Source of the DNA: Hamiltosporidium magnivora
Taxonomy: Eukaryota; Microsporidia; Dubosqiidae
Assembly (NCBI GenBank): GCA_004325065.1
Contig: PITI01000467.1
Location: 1-12,050, forward strand
Direction: 5' to 3'
DNA: 12,050 nucleotides
Part shown: piece after piece, positions 1 through 7,283 of the stretch
Position numbering within the stretch: position 1 is the first letter of the stretch
Layout of the letters: every line of letters begins with the position of its first letter
Made by a program: the position numbers and the translations under genes
Notes under the pieces: model-generated
Told to the model about the DNA's origin: nothing
Databases searched by the model: none
Seen by the model: only the letters and a program-made list of their open reading frames with translations

Positions 1-610
1 CATCGGTAACCCCTGCGATACCTACGTTCCAAAGCCTTTCATCCAAAAGGTGTGTAGAACCTAATTAATAGGCGAGGTAGTTGCCCGGAGTTCGTTAATA
101 TCGTTGCATGGAGTTTGATCGAAGGCCGAAGCCCCTCCTGGGCCCCCCCCCAAGACTATGCAGCATTCCCACTTACTCTAAACTTTCTGAACCAAATAAA
201 CTTCTAGCCAAGATATATTTCAGTGACTTACATGGAGTCCACCTAGACCGTGCAATTTCATACCAACAGGTATAACCTGCTACTTAGCTCTCCCGGCTTT
301 TAATGGTTTTATTTTTAGATCTCCCAGGCGCTAAGTCTTCAAACCCGAGTGAGTAAGGCTAGGTTTCCATGCTTTTACATGGAAATTACCTGCAAGTTCA
401 GCTGCGGTTTACAATCTAGTTACATAAAACTGCAAAAAAATTTGTCAAAAAAGTTTTGCTATTTCCTAGACCTCTCCTCCTAATCATACCTTCCATGTAA
501 CAGCCGAAGATGTAGTGATGTTTTATTTTCACCAAAAATCCAAACGATAATCCTCAGACCAGTTTCACACACTCATTGCCAAGCATTAAGTTTTTTATGT
601 GGTTATCCTC
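1..610. other. G+C-richer block, no intact gene; probable repeat or structured non-coding element
   Basis: This stretch is visibly richer in G and C than anything else in the window and ends abruptly near 600-615, where A+T-rich DNA begins. All six frames carry stops. It holds several small inverted repeats: CCTTT/AAAGG (35-39, 46-50), CAGGT-ATA-ACCTG (267-279), ACTTAGC/GCTAAGT (282-288, 330-336) and TTTCCATG/CATGGAAA with a 6-nt loop (364-371, 378-385). On the minus strand GGGGC-TTCG-GCC (135-124) would form a C(UUCG)G tetraloop. A run of nine C lies at 143-151. I do not recognise an rRNA, tRNA or known RNA signature. The composition suggests a dispersed repeat or part of a mobile element cut by the window edge, but that is inference. 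Confidence 0.45.
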
Positions 611-1178
611 CCTTTACCTCTTTAAAACTAAAATATTAAATTAATTAATCATAAAATAATCATAATAAGAATATATGAATCTGAATAAATGTCTTTTTGT
701 AAAATTACTAATATTGCGCTAAAATAATTTAAAAGGAGCAAAACATTTTAAATTAGAATACTTATTCCATATATTTTGATTTAATACACTTCATTTTAAA
801 AAACGAATTTTTTATTTAAAAATTTTTTAAAGCGTGAATTATTCTTTCACCTTTAAAATACAAAAAAATGTCTTTGATTTTAAAAAAAATATTTAAGATT
901 TTAAAGTATTTCTTGGATTTTTTTTAATTTTCTAACCTTAAAACTTAAATTTTTTATTTCCTAAAACTTCTAAGAATTTCTATTTCTAATTAAAAATATA
1001 TTTTATTTACTTCATTTATACTTCTTCTTAAGATAGAGAATATATTTGATAGTATGTTTCTTGCTCTTTATATTTTAATTATACTTTCTAATTACTTGTA
1101 TATTGTTTTATATACTAAATAATTTTTTAGCTTCGTTTATTCAATTATTTATTTATAAATTATTTTTTTTAGTATTTT
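611..1178. other. A+T-rich spacer upstream of SEC11
   Basis: No gene is visible here. It is mostly A and T runs and becomes pyrimidine-rich on the plus strand towards its right end. The 15-mer TTTATTCAATTATTT at 1136-1150 recurs exactly at 1249-1263, linking the spacer to the repeat array next to SEC11. Confidence 0.6.
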
Positions 1179-1273
1179 TCTTATGTCACCATATCTCTTT
1201 ACTCGCTATCTTTTCTTTACTCAATATTTTTCTTTATTAAATCATTTCTTTATTCAATTATTTTTTTTATTCA
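1179..1273 (+). repeat. Phased array of about 17 bp units upstream of SEC11
   Basis: A core TCTTTAYTC occurs at 1196-1204 (TCTTTACTC), 1214-1222 (TCTTTACTC), 1231-1239 (TCTTTATTA), 1247-1255 (TCTTTATTC) and 1264-1272 (TTTTTATTC). A weaker copy, TCTTATGTC, lies at 1179-1187. The start-to-start distances are 17, 18, 17, 16 and 17 bp. The array is pyrimidine-rich on the coding strand and ends about 20 bp before the SEC11 start. It may be an old tandem duplication or an upstream control region; which one cannot be told from sequence alone. Confidence 0.55.
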
Positions 1274-1284
1274 GAATTAAAATT

Positions 1285-1291
1285 ACCCTTA
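1285..1291 (+). promoter_or_regulatory. CCC start-site motif of SEC11 (ACCCTTA)
   Basis: ACCCTTA directly precedes the ATG at 1292, with three bases between CCC and ATG. A CCC-like signal next to the start codon is described for microsporidian genes and is tied to transcription starting very close to the ATG. The kinase gene here has the same arrangement. The motif supports the ATG at 1292 over the in-frame ATGs at codons 4 and 17. Confidence 0.65.
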
Positions 1292-1822
1292 ATGTTAGAC
1301 ATGGTACTTTCTTCAAAAGATATTCAATCTTTAAAACGTATGACAGTAAGACAAATATTATTACAATTTACATCTGCTTGTTACTCAATAATGAGTACAT
1401 ACATGGTATGGAAACTGTTTTCAATTATTTTAAATAATGACAGTCCAATTGTTGTAGTTTTAAGTGAAAGTATGTCACCAGGATTTGAAAGAGGAGATAT
1501 TTTATTTTTAAAACCGTTTGATTATACGACGGGAGATATGTGTGTCTTTCAATTTGATAAAAAAGAAATACCAATTGTTCATCGGGCAATTAAAAAATTC
1601 AATACTTCTGTTTTAACAAAAGGGGATAATAACAGATATGATGATGTTTCATTGTACAGACCAGGTCAGAGATATCTTAATAAAGAAGATATTATTTCTT
1701 GTGTTGTAGGATATATTCCATATTTTGGAATGGTTACTATTTGGGCAAATACCTTTAAATGGCTTAAACCTGTACTTATGTTTTCTATTGGTGTAATGGT
1801 ATTTCTAAGTAGAGAAGAATAA
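1292..1822 (+). CDS. SEC11: Signal peptidase complex catalytic subunit Sec11 (peptidase family S26B)
   Basis: The 176-residue product is the catalytic subunit of the ER signal peptidase, which cleaves signal peptides from proteins entering the secretory pathway. The family signature is complete. A hydrophobic N-terminal anchor spans about residues 29-47. SESMSPGFERGD (58-69) carries the catalytic Ser60. IVHR (95-98) carries His97. TKGDNN (109-114) followed by DD (117-118) and SLY supplies the acidic residues, with Asp112 and Asp118 in the expected places. GYIPYFG (140-146) matches the conserved late box, and a second hydrophobic stretch runs from 157 to 172. Yeast Sec11 is 167 residues, so the length is normal. 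The usual SGSM box reads SESM here. The gene has no intron. AATAAA at 1818-1823 overlaps the stop codon and could be a polyadenylation signal, in keeping with very short 3' UTRs. Confidence 0.96.
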   Translation: MLDMVLSSKDIQSLKRMTVRQILLQFTSACYSIMSTYMVWKLFSIILNNDSPIVVVLSESMSPGFERGDILFLKPFDYTTGDMCVFQFDKKEIPIVHRAIKKFNTSVLTKGDNNRYDDVSLYRPGQRYLNKEDIISCVVGYIPYFGMVTIWANTFKWLKPVLMFSIGVMVFLSREE

Positions 1823-1858
1823 AATTTGAGAATATTTTAATTATTTTTTATTTTTTTA

Positions 1859-1900
1859 ATAATTTTTTATAATTTTTTTATAATTTTTTTATAATTTTTG
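1859..1900. repeat. Short tandem repeat, four units of ATAATTTTTTT
   Basis: The units are 1859-1868, 1869-1879, 1880-1890 and 1891-1900, of 10, 11, 11 and 10 bp. They differ only in the length of the T run, and the last ends in G. The repeat lies just after SEC11 and looks like slippage-generated low-complexity DNA. Confidence 0.7.
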
Positions 1901-2439
1901 TAAGTTTGTTAAGTTGTTCTTTCACGGTTACAAAATGTTTTGTATTTTATAAAGTTTTTACTTAAAAATTGGTTATTTTAACTAATAAATCTTTTTAAAA
2001 AAAATAAAAAAAAATTTAAGTTTCTCTGCTTTCTTTCAATTAAGATTTTTTTACTTTAGTTTCACTAAACACTATCAGCTTATGACCATTCAAAAAATAG
2101 TACAAATATTTTAATTTGTTATTTAATATTTAGTGGATGGTCTTTAACTACATTAAAACCATTTGCTTAGCAACGAGTATCTGAAACTGGTATGAAAATC
2201 ATTATTTGAATTTTTTGATATTATAACTACTCGAAATTTCTGTTGTTCCATGGGAGTATGTATTCATAAAAAAATCTACAACAGTGCAAAAATTCATATA
2301 CAAAGAATTTTGAAGTGTCTTATGTTACGTGATTAGAAACAATGGCTGAATTGTAAGTAATTGTCATGTAAAAGCATAAAAACCTAAGTTTTCTCTTTTG
2401 TAGTAGAAGAGCTACCGCTTAAGAGATGATAAAAACTAC
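1901..2439. other. Spacer of mixed composition, possibly decayed element DNA
   Basis: No intact gene is present. From about 2030 the sequence becomes less simple and less A+T-rich than true spacer. One plus-strand frame stays open for roughly 45-50 codons and ends at the TAG near 2332-2334, with an internal ATG at 2250. I do not recognise the peptide. Because the next stretch looks like a reverse-transcriptase fossil, this may be the upstream part of the same decayed element, but nothing proves it. Confidence 0.35.
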
Positions 2440-2815
2440 TCTTTAAAGAGCAAGCAATGATATTTAGCGAGTTATCTTTGTGGTATGACGTTGCAATGTC
2501 TAAGTGAGCCGGGTATAATTCCGAAATTTATCTTAGATAAGTTTATATTGGGTTCTGGAGTATATAGGTGAGTAAGCTACTTGTATTCGGCTGACCTTTT
2601 ATGAATTTTTAATATTAAATAAATATCAAGCAAGAAACCGATGGAAACCCTTATCCACTGGTGTTTAATTTCCTTTTAGATGAAAATCCTTAATTTATAT
2701 GTAATTTGGTGATGCCGATAAAATTTGGAGATTGGTTATCTATACTAAACCTTGAAGTAGGTTAATGCCATGAAAACAAAATAACATGTGTCCTTGGATT
2801 TAAAAAGATGTGATA
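2440..2815 (+). pseudogene. Probable reverse-transcriptase fossil, separate from the element at 3080
   Basis: Three plus-strand frames carry pieces that together resemble the middle of a non-LTR reverse transcriptase. Frame 1 is open at 2461-2568 and contains GIIPKFI (2512-2532), like the G-[IV]-P-x-x-[FL]-[IV] stretch before motif B. Frame 3 (2634-2690) reads DGNPYPLVFNFLLDE, which resembles the GDPLSPLxFNxxxDE core of motif B. In frame 2 the bases 2648-2656 read PLS, so a 2-base deletion would explain the imperfect match. The spacing between the two pieces, about 40 codons, suits the family. A convincing YxDD motif C is not visible; DADKI at 2711-2725 is at best a worn version and too close to motif B. 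It lies upstream of an element that has its own motifs A to C, so it must belong to another copy or family. Confidence 0.45.
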
Positions 2816-3079
2816 TTATTAAAAAATTTATATTTAAATATCATTTGATTTATTAGAATTTTAAATGGCACTTGATTTATAATCATAAAAAAATTAATAG
2901 ACTGGTATTTTCATACTGATATAATAGTTGTTTCTATGATATTATAATAATATGACAAAATTTATGATTTAAAACTACATTTTTCAACGTAATATTTAAA
3001 ATAATGGCAATTTTAAATAAAAGTATCATAAAATCTTTTGTTTTTTCTGCACCAAAATATGTATCTATTTAATAGGTAA

Positions 3080-3952
3080 GCGACAAAGAGTGTAACGAAA
3101 GTCGTCCAACTTGAAGTGGAAAGGTATGTTGCTTGCAGAAAATAAATTAGGGGCCAAAGAGGTGTGCAACGAGCGAAAGAGCATGCTCTACTAAATATTG
3201 CCTTAAATAAAGAGTACGATAACAATCTTAAGGCAACATGGTTTGATGTTAAAAAAGCTTATGATTCAATAAATCATGCTTATTTGACTCAATGCATTGA
3301 AAACCTTAATTTAACTGATTGATCCTGAAATTTATTAGTAATTATATCAAAATGAAAAATTGATATATCAGTAGGGCCTAAAAAAATCATGAGCAAGAAG
3401 ATTTAAAGAGAGATTCTGCAAAGAGATAGTCCGTCCTCATTGTTGTTTGTGTTCTGCATAGATCCATTGAGCCGAAAGCCTAATAAAAAATATACGAAAG
3501 TGACCGTAGAAATAGATGTAGAATCCTATTCTACTAATCATCTCTTGTTTATTGATGATCTTGAGCTCTTGCAAAAGACAGCTCAACTTTGAATGCTATG
3601 AAAAGCGAGGCAAAGGAATTTTTAAAGGTGATTGGCTTAAAGACTAACAATGAGAAGTCAGCCACAATTGATACTTGTTATGAAGATACTGTTACTCTTC
3701 TAGAAGGTTTTAGTGTTTATAAATAACTTGGAATTATAGAAGATAGCAGAAGAATTCTAACAAGAAATCGTTTAAGAAAGTACAGACTAAACCTATAGCA
3801 CGAGTTTAAAGACTTTTTTACACCCGATTAAATACAAAAAATTTATTTTCTGCAATCAATCACAATGCGATTTGTTAATCAACTATCACATAGGAGTATT
3901 TCGACTTGAGCCAGCTGACTTCTCTAAGTTAGATGATGCGGTGCGTGCGGTT
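3080..3952 (+). pseudogene. Reverse transcriptase domain, broken
   Basis: Motif A is WFDVKKAYDSINH, with the catalytic Asp at 3245-3247. Motif B is degraded as LQRDSPSSLLFVFCIDPLSR, with the Asp at 3425-3427; the family form is QGDSLSPLLF. Motif C is LLFIDDLELL, with the Asp pair at 3554-3559. Motif E is VYK-stop-LGI, with TAA at 3724-3726 where Tyr is expected. A thumb piece, GVFRLEPADFSKLDDAVRAV, is readable at 3893-3952. Breaks include a switch out of and back into frame 2 around 3110-3150, stops at 3320 and 3326 where frame 1 takes over, a return to frame 2 by about 3371, a TAA at 3404, a TGA at 3590 and a move to frame 1. The catalytic Asp triad survives at sequence level, but the polypeptide cannot be made. 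Confidence 0.88.
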
Positions 3953-3954
3953 AG

Positions 3955-4311
3955 GTGATAAATAAGATACATCTTTGCCTAGGATGTAAAGAGCGTTTGT
4001 ACCTTTCTAGAACAAAACTTGGAAGAGGCCTACATAGTGTTGAGTTGCGAAGCGAACATATGCTTCTGCAACTCTTGGATTGTCTGGAAAAAAGTAAAGA
4101 AATATCAACTAGACGAGCAGCAATCTTGGTAGAGAATAATTATAAAACTCATCTTGCATTAATAAAAGGCTTCTTAAAAGTTAAGTACAGGTTAGTAGAA
4201 GAAATCACTAAGAAAAGTTTAGAAGAAGCTCAACTTGAAAAACTATATAACGAAATAGAAAAACGAAAACATCATTTAAAGTTATATAATGCAAGGAAAA
4301 ATGAGCTGTAA
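3955..4311 (+). pseudogene. Linker between RT thumb and zinc knuckle, broken
   Basis: This is an open frame of 118 codons without an ATG at its start; the first codon is GTG. It begins near INKIHLCLGCKERLYL and then GRGLHSVELRSEHMLLQLLD, which matches the conserved LYLxRxxxGRGL region lying between reverse transcriptase and zinc knuckle in this element family. The second half is rich in Lys and Glu (EEITKKSLEEAQLEKLYNEI), probably alpha-helical or coiled coil. It ends in TAA at 4309-4311. Between there and 4417 the alignable sequence hops through at least two frames. This is part of the element polyprotein and not an independent gene. Confidence 0.8.
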
Positions 4312-4416
4312 GTGTTAGTTACTCTTCAAGATGGCTATAGAGAGGGAATATTAGGTCCGAAATGAAGCCGTGTTCTGTTATATCCAGGATAGAAATGGAT
4401 TCTGGGGGGAGATGGT

Positions 4417-5123
4417 ATGTGCCAACACTGCAAAAAATATGGTACGACTCTAGATCATCTAGCAACTCGATGTGAAAAAATGCTTGGCCATGACTACACC
4501 AGACGGCAAAATGAAGTAGTTGGATTCCTACACTTACTTCTTCTAAATAGATATAAGTTTAAGTCTTCAAAACGAATTAGGAGTCACTCAGTTCAAAAAA
4601 CTCTTGATAACGAAAATGCAGAGATAAGATTTAACACCAGAATAAAAACCGATGTTAAAACTCGGAATAACAGGCCGGACATATTTATTTTAGATAAGAA
4701 AAAGTATAAGACAACACCTATTAAGTAGGAATCACTTCCCAAGATTCACTTCAAATGGTCGAAACTGAAAAACTTAGGAATTATGACTTTCTAGCCAATG
4801 AGTTCGGTTTTGCTTATAAGTGTAGTGTTGAGATAATCCCTTATGTGATGACTTGGGTCGGTATTGTGGCAAAATACCATATATCTCATCTTAAAAGACC
4901 AGAAATACCCATGAATGTAGAGGCATACATTCAGTCTATAGTACTTAAGAAGACGGTCGAAACAATTTCCCTTGATAGACGAAGAGGAAATGAGTCAGGA
5001 AAAAATGCCGAAGAGAGCCGGGAAAGAGCGTCAATAGATGTTATTATTGGAGCACAGAGGGATTGGGAACCAACACCCTCTTTAAATAAAGCGAAAAGAG
5101 AGCAAGATGGTGCAAAAAATTAA
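4417..5123 (+). pseudogene. CCHC zinc knuckle and restriction-like endonuclease domain, frameshifted
   Basis: The first piece (4417-4728) starts with a C-X2-C-X8-H-X4-C knuckle: Cys2, Cys5, His14, Cys19, counted from the ATG at 4417. Next is RRQNEVV (29-35), the place of the RHN motif of R2-type endonucleases, with His replaced by Gln. RPDIFILD (86-93) supplies the PD of the PD-(D/E)xK fold. One base is missing at about 4722-4729, which ends this frame at the TAG at 4726-4728; the codon expected to encode the second catalytic acid is the one disrupted. Reading resumes in frame 3 by 4755 (VETEKLRNYDFLANEFG) and runs to TAA at 5121-5123 with a charged tail. In the intact family this domain nicks the target DNA that primes reverse transcription. 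Confidence 0.85.
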
Positions 5124-5240
5124 AACCGAAAAATTATACACCCCTTTTTTCATAAGGAGGAACCACGTTTGGTGAACCGATCAATAACATAAATGAAGAG
5201 TTAGATTTGGAAAAAGAGAAGTAGTGATTAAGAGGTAGAA

Positions 5241-5662
5241 TAAAATGCATAAAAAGCGTATTTTATTTTAACCCAAATTTTATTAAATAAATAATGGGTA
5301 AGAAATAAAGCTTTATTTATGTGAGCAACGATATTAAACTAAGACAAACAAAAGTGATTTATTGAATTAATTAAAGATATTATATCATGTATTAATCCCA
5401 AGAGATATTTCACTGTATTTTCGCTAGATTTGATTTCTATATACCTTTTTTTAAAAAGCAATAACTTAAATTTATATTTGTGATCATATACTTCTATTTA
5501 TCCGATACATTGAAAAATTCATTTGTTTATAATTTCATGTATTTGGTGATAAAATTTTTAAGAAGTTAAATCTTAGGCCTTTCAAACCGGTAATTCATTT
5601 GAACTTTTTAAAAAGAAAGGGAAAGAACAACATGTTTAGAATATTTTTTTTAGCATTTTATA
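5241..5662. other. A+T-rich spacer between retroelement and kinase gene
   Basis: No gene is seen. It holds a perfect 16-bp palindrome AAATAAAGCTTTATTT at 5303-5318 and a short ACCCA/TGGGT inverted pair (5271-5275, 5295-5299) close to the likely 3' end of the retroelement. The remainder is simple A+T-rich DNA that would include the 3' UTR of the minus-strand kinase gene. Confidence 0.5.
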
Positions 5663-6886
5663 TTAAAATTTAATACTTAAATGAATAAAATTTTCGAAAT
5701 TAATTTGTAAATATTCTAATTCAAATATATTTAATTCGCACAATAAATAATCTTTTGTGGCAATGCGTACCATAAAAATACAATGGCTTCCGAATAAATA
5801 GTATTTCGAATATATTGAATCAAAAAAAAGGCTATCTTTGTTTCTTGCCTCATGTAATCTTGTATAATAAAAACCTCGAGCTTCCGTACTGCAACAACAA
5901 AAAAGCTCTATAGTATATTCGAGGTAAGTTATGATAAGTTGGCTGTTTTTTTTGGTGTACTCGATATTATTATTTATAAAATTTTGATCTTTGATGGAAC
6001 AAAAACAATGTATAAATTCATATAAAGTTTCAAAAAAGTTGCTCATAAGTGCAGTTGATGCGCTTATTCTCTTTTCTGCTTCGTTATTAAGAAAACATAA
6101 AGTAAAAATTTTGTAATCAGAAAGAATGTCTTCTGTTCTGTAGATCGGTTTTGACATATTTTTTTCTTGTAATTGTTTGATTAACTTCCCAAAACTCCAC
6201 ATATCGCTTTTTTCGTTTAATAGCTCATTTTTTTTAATTTCGGGCGAATAATAATCAAATTCTTTATCAATATTATTCAAATCATGACTTTTAAATATTT
6301 TTATTGATTCATTTGTCTTACAAGACTTACTGAAATCGATAATTTGAACATATTTTAGGTTTTTGACCAGAATACGATCCATTCTTATGTTGTTATTTAC
6401 CATTTTTTTCTCGTGAATATGATTTAAACCATTTAAAATCTGCCTAAGTATAAATCTAATATAATGGTTACCCAGGGATTGTTTTTTTAAAAGTGATTCT
6501 AGGGTATCTTCGGCTAACGGAAATACCAAACAAGATGTATTGCCAATCTTGGTTTCACGAATATATTTGAAAATATTTGGATGATCAAATTTGTCCAAAA
6601 ATTCTTTTTCTTTTTGAAGATAGGCTGCATATTGTTTTGATTTTGATATTTTTATTAGTACATATTCACGAGTAATCAGATTTTTTGCTTTTAATATTTG
6701 AAGAGATCTATCAGGCGAAGAATGAATTGTATCCTCGTACGAATAATATGTCGTTATTTCGTGGCCCAAATTTTGAAAATCTTCTTTGCTTATTTTTTTG
6801 TGTTTATTTGTATTAGAAATATGTGATGAGCAAACTAAATTCAAAAAATATAAGCGTTTCAAAAAACAAAAATTTATGATGTTCAT
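5663..6886 (-). CDS. Divergent protein kinase homologue, probable pseudokinase
   Basis: The 407-residue product has a protein-kinase-like core at about 45-285 and a C-terminal region of about 120 residues of unknown nature. Core landmarks are YVLIK with beta3 Lys79, Glu93 in KEKEFLDKFDHPNI (helix C), IIDFSKS with Asp184 in place of DFG (Gly to Ser), YYSPE (212-216) in place of APE, SDMWSFG (227-233) and KRISASTAL (272-280). The glycine-rich loop is absent, and the HRDxKxxN loop reads NNNIRMDR (164-171). The catalytic Asp is therefore Asn166, with His, Arg, Lys and Asn also changed. ATP binding may survive, but phosphotransfer is unlikely. The N-terminus is hydrophobic (residues 6-20) with a Lys-Arg pair inside, so a signal peptide is possible but weak. 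The C-terminal part has a CCC run at 330-332 and Phe/Tyr-rich beta-like stretches. The frame is intact and the start is backed by an ACCCTCA motif. I do not recognise the subfamily. Confidence 0.88.
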   Translation of the reverse strand: MNIINFCFLKRLYFLNLVCSSHISNTNKHKKISKEDFQNLGHEITTYYSYEDTIHSSPDRSLQILKAKNLITREYVLIKISKSKQYAAYLQKEKEFLDKFDHPNIFKYIRETKIGNTSCLVFPLAEDTLESLLKKQSLGNHYIRFILRQILNGLNHIHEKKMVNNNIRMDRILVKNLKYVQIIDFSKSCKTNESIKIFKSHDLNNIDKEFDYYSPEIKKNELLNEKSDMWSFGKLIKQLQEKNMSKPIYRTEDILSDYKIFTLCFLNNEAEKRISASTALMSNFFETLYEFIHCFCSIKDQNFINNNIEYTKKNSQLIITYLEYTIELFCCCSTEARGFYYTRLHEARNKDSLFFDSIYSKYYLFGSHCIFMVRIATKDYLLCELNIFELEYLQINFENFIHLSIKF

Positions 6887-6893
6887 TGAGGGT
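6887..6893 (-). promoter_or_regulatory. CCC start-site motif of the kinase gene (ACCCTCA)
   Basis: Read on the minus strand, ACCCTCA sits directly before the ATG at 6886-6884, with three bases between CCC and ATG. Six of seven bases match the SEC11 motif, and the spacing is the same. It supports the chosen start and the view that this is a live gene. Confidence 0.62.
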
Positions 6894-6908
6894 GTTTTAA
6901 TCGAATTT

Positions 6909-6924
6909 ATATTTTATAAAATAT
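6909..6924 (-). promoter_or_regulatory. Candidate TATA-like element of the kinase gene
   Basis: A perfect 16-bp palindrome ATATTTTATAAAATAT lies 22 bp upstream of the kinase ATG. It contains TATAAAAT on both strands. The distance suits a TATA-like box if transcription begins within a few bases of the ATG, as in microsporidia. In such A+T-rich DNA the match alone is weak evidence. Confidence 0.35.
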
Positions 6925-6998
6925 CACGAATTTAATAATTTTGAATTTTTAGCTGATTTAAAAAATTTTAGTCTATTTTTATGAATTGGCTTATTTGA

Positions 6999-7283
6999 TT
7001 GTATGAAATTTTTAGAAAAACGATCGGGGGTTTTTTCCTAGCTTGTTTTTTTGATCGAAGCCCGCATTTATTGCGTTCTATTTTATATTTAACAAAACTT
7101 TACAATATTCGTGAGTATCACAGTTATATTTTATTTTTTAATGAATATCTAAAGTTAATATCATATATTCAGAACTTAGTGCTCAAACATACAATTCGAG
7201 TTTTTTGCTTTAATATAAAAAGAGGATCGGCTGCAAGAGCAAATATCAATTATATTTATAACAGCCATTTTGGATATAATTAA
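6999..7283 (+). other. Open frame of 94 codons with no ATG; relic or chance
   Basis: The frame opens after TGA at 6996-6998, contains no methionine codon anywhere, and ends at the TAA following position 7280. It begins with TTG, which is not a usual eukaryotic start. The peptide is hydrophobic and aromatic (GGFFLACFF, then LLRSILYLTKLYNIREY) and ends with the basic, less A+T-rich KRGSAARANINY. It has no CCC motif. It is longer than most chance frames in this composition, so it might be a gene fragment that has lost its start. I recognise no family. Confidence 0.2.

Larger units (their letters stand above)
3080..5240 (+). mobile_element. 5'-truncated, decayed non-LTR retrotransposon of the R2-like (RLE) class
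   Basis: The domain order is reverse transcriptase, linker, CCHC zinc knuckle, restriction-like endonuclease, all on the plus strand. That is the layout of the early-branching LINE elements (R2 and relatives), which integrate by target-primed reverse transcription. Coding similarity starts abruptly near 3080, just before reverse-transcriptase motif A, and the DNA upstream is plain A+T-rich sequence. Such 5' truncation is typical of these elements. The last coding piece ends at 5123, and a less A+T-rich tail to about 5240 may be the 3' UTR. No LTRs are seen and I could not fix target-site duplications. At least seven stops or frame changes break the reading frame, so it cannot be autonomous. 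Similar polyproteins are widespread in large microsporidian genomes, which I state from general knowledge rather than a search. Confidence 0.88.

Noticed and set aside
1..610. Ribosomal RNA or tRNA in the G+C-rich block
   Set aside because: I saw none of the conserved small or large subunit landmarks and no cloverleaf with a TTCRA loop; the composition alone is not enough.
1183..1437. 84-codon ATG frame on the plus strand overlapping the start of SEC11
   Set aside because: It is in another frame over the N-terminal part of SEC11, is low-complexity Phe/Leu/Ile, and has no CCC motif.
2481..2510. WYDVAMSK in frame 3 as a second motif A
   Set aside because: It overlaps the GIIPKFI frame region and is too close to it for both to be real; the following residues do not continue as AYDS.
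3013..3225. 70-codon minus-strand frame
   Set aside because: It starts with TTG and mainly lies antisense to the reverse-transcriptase remnant, which explains the open frame.
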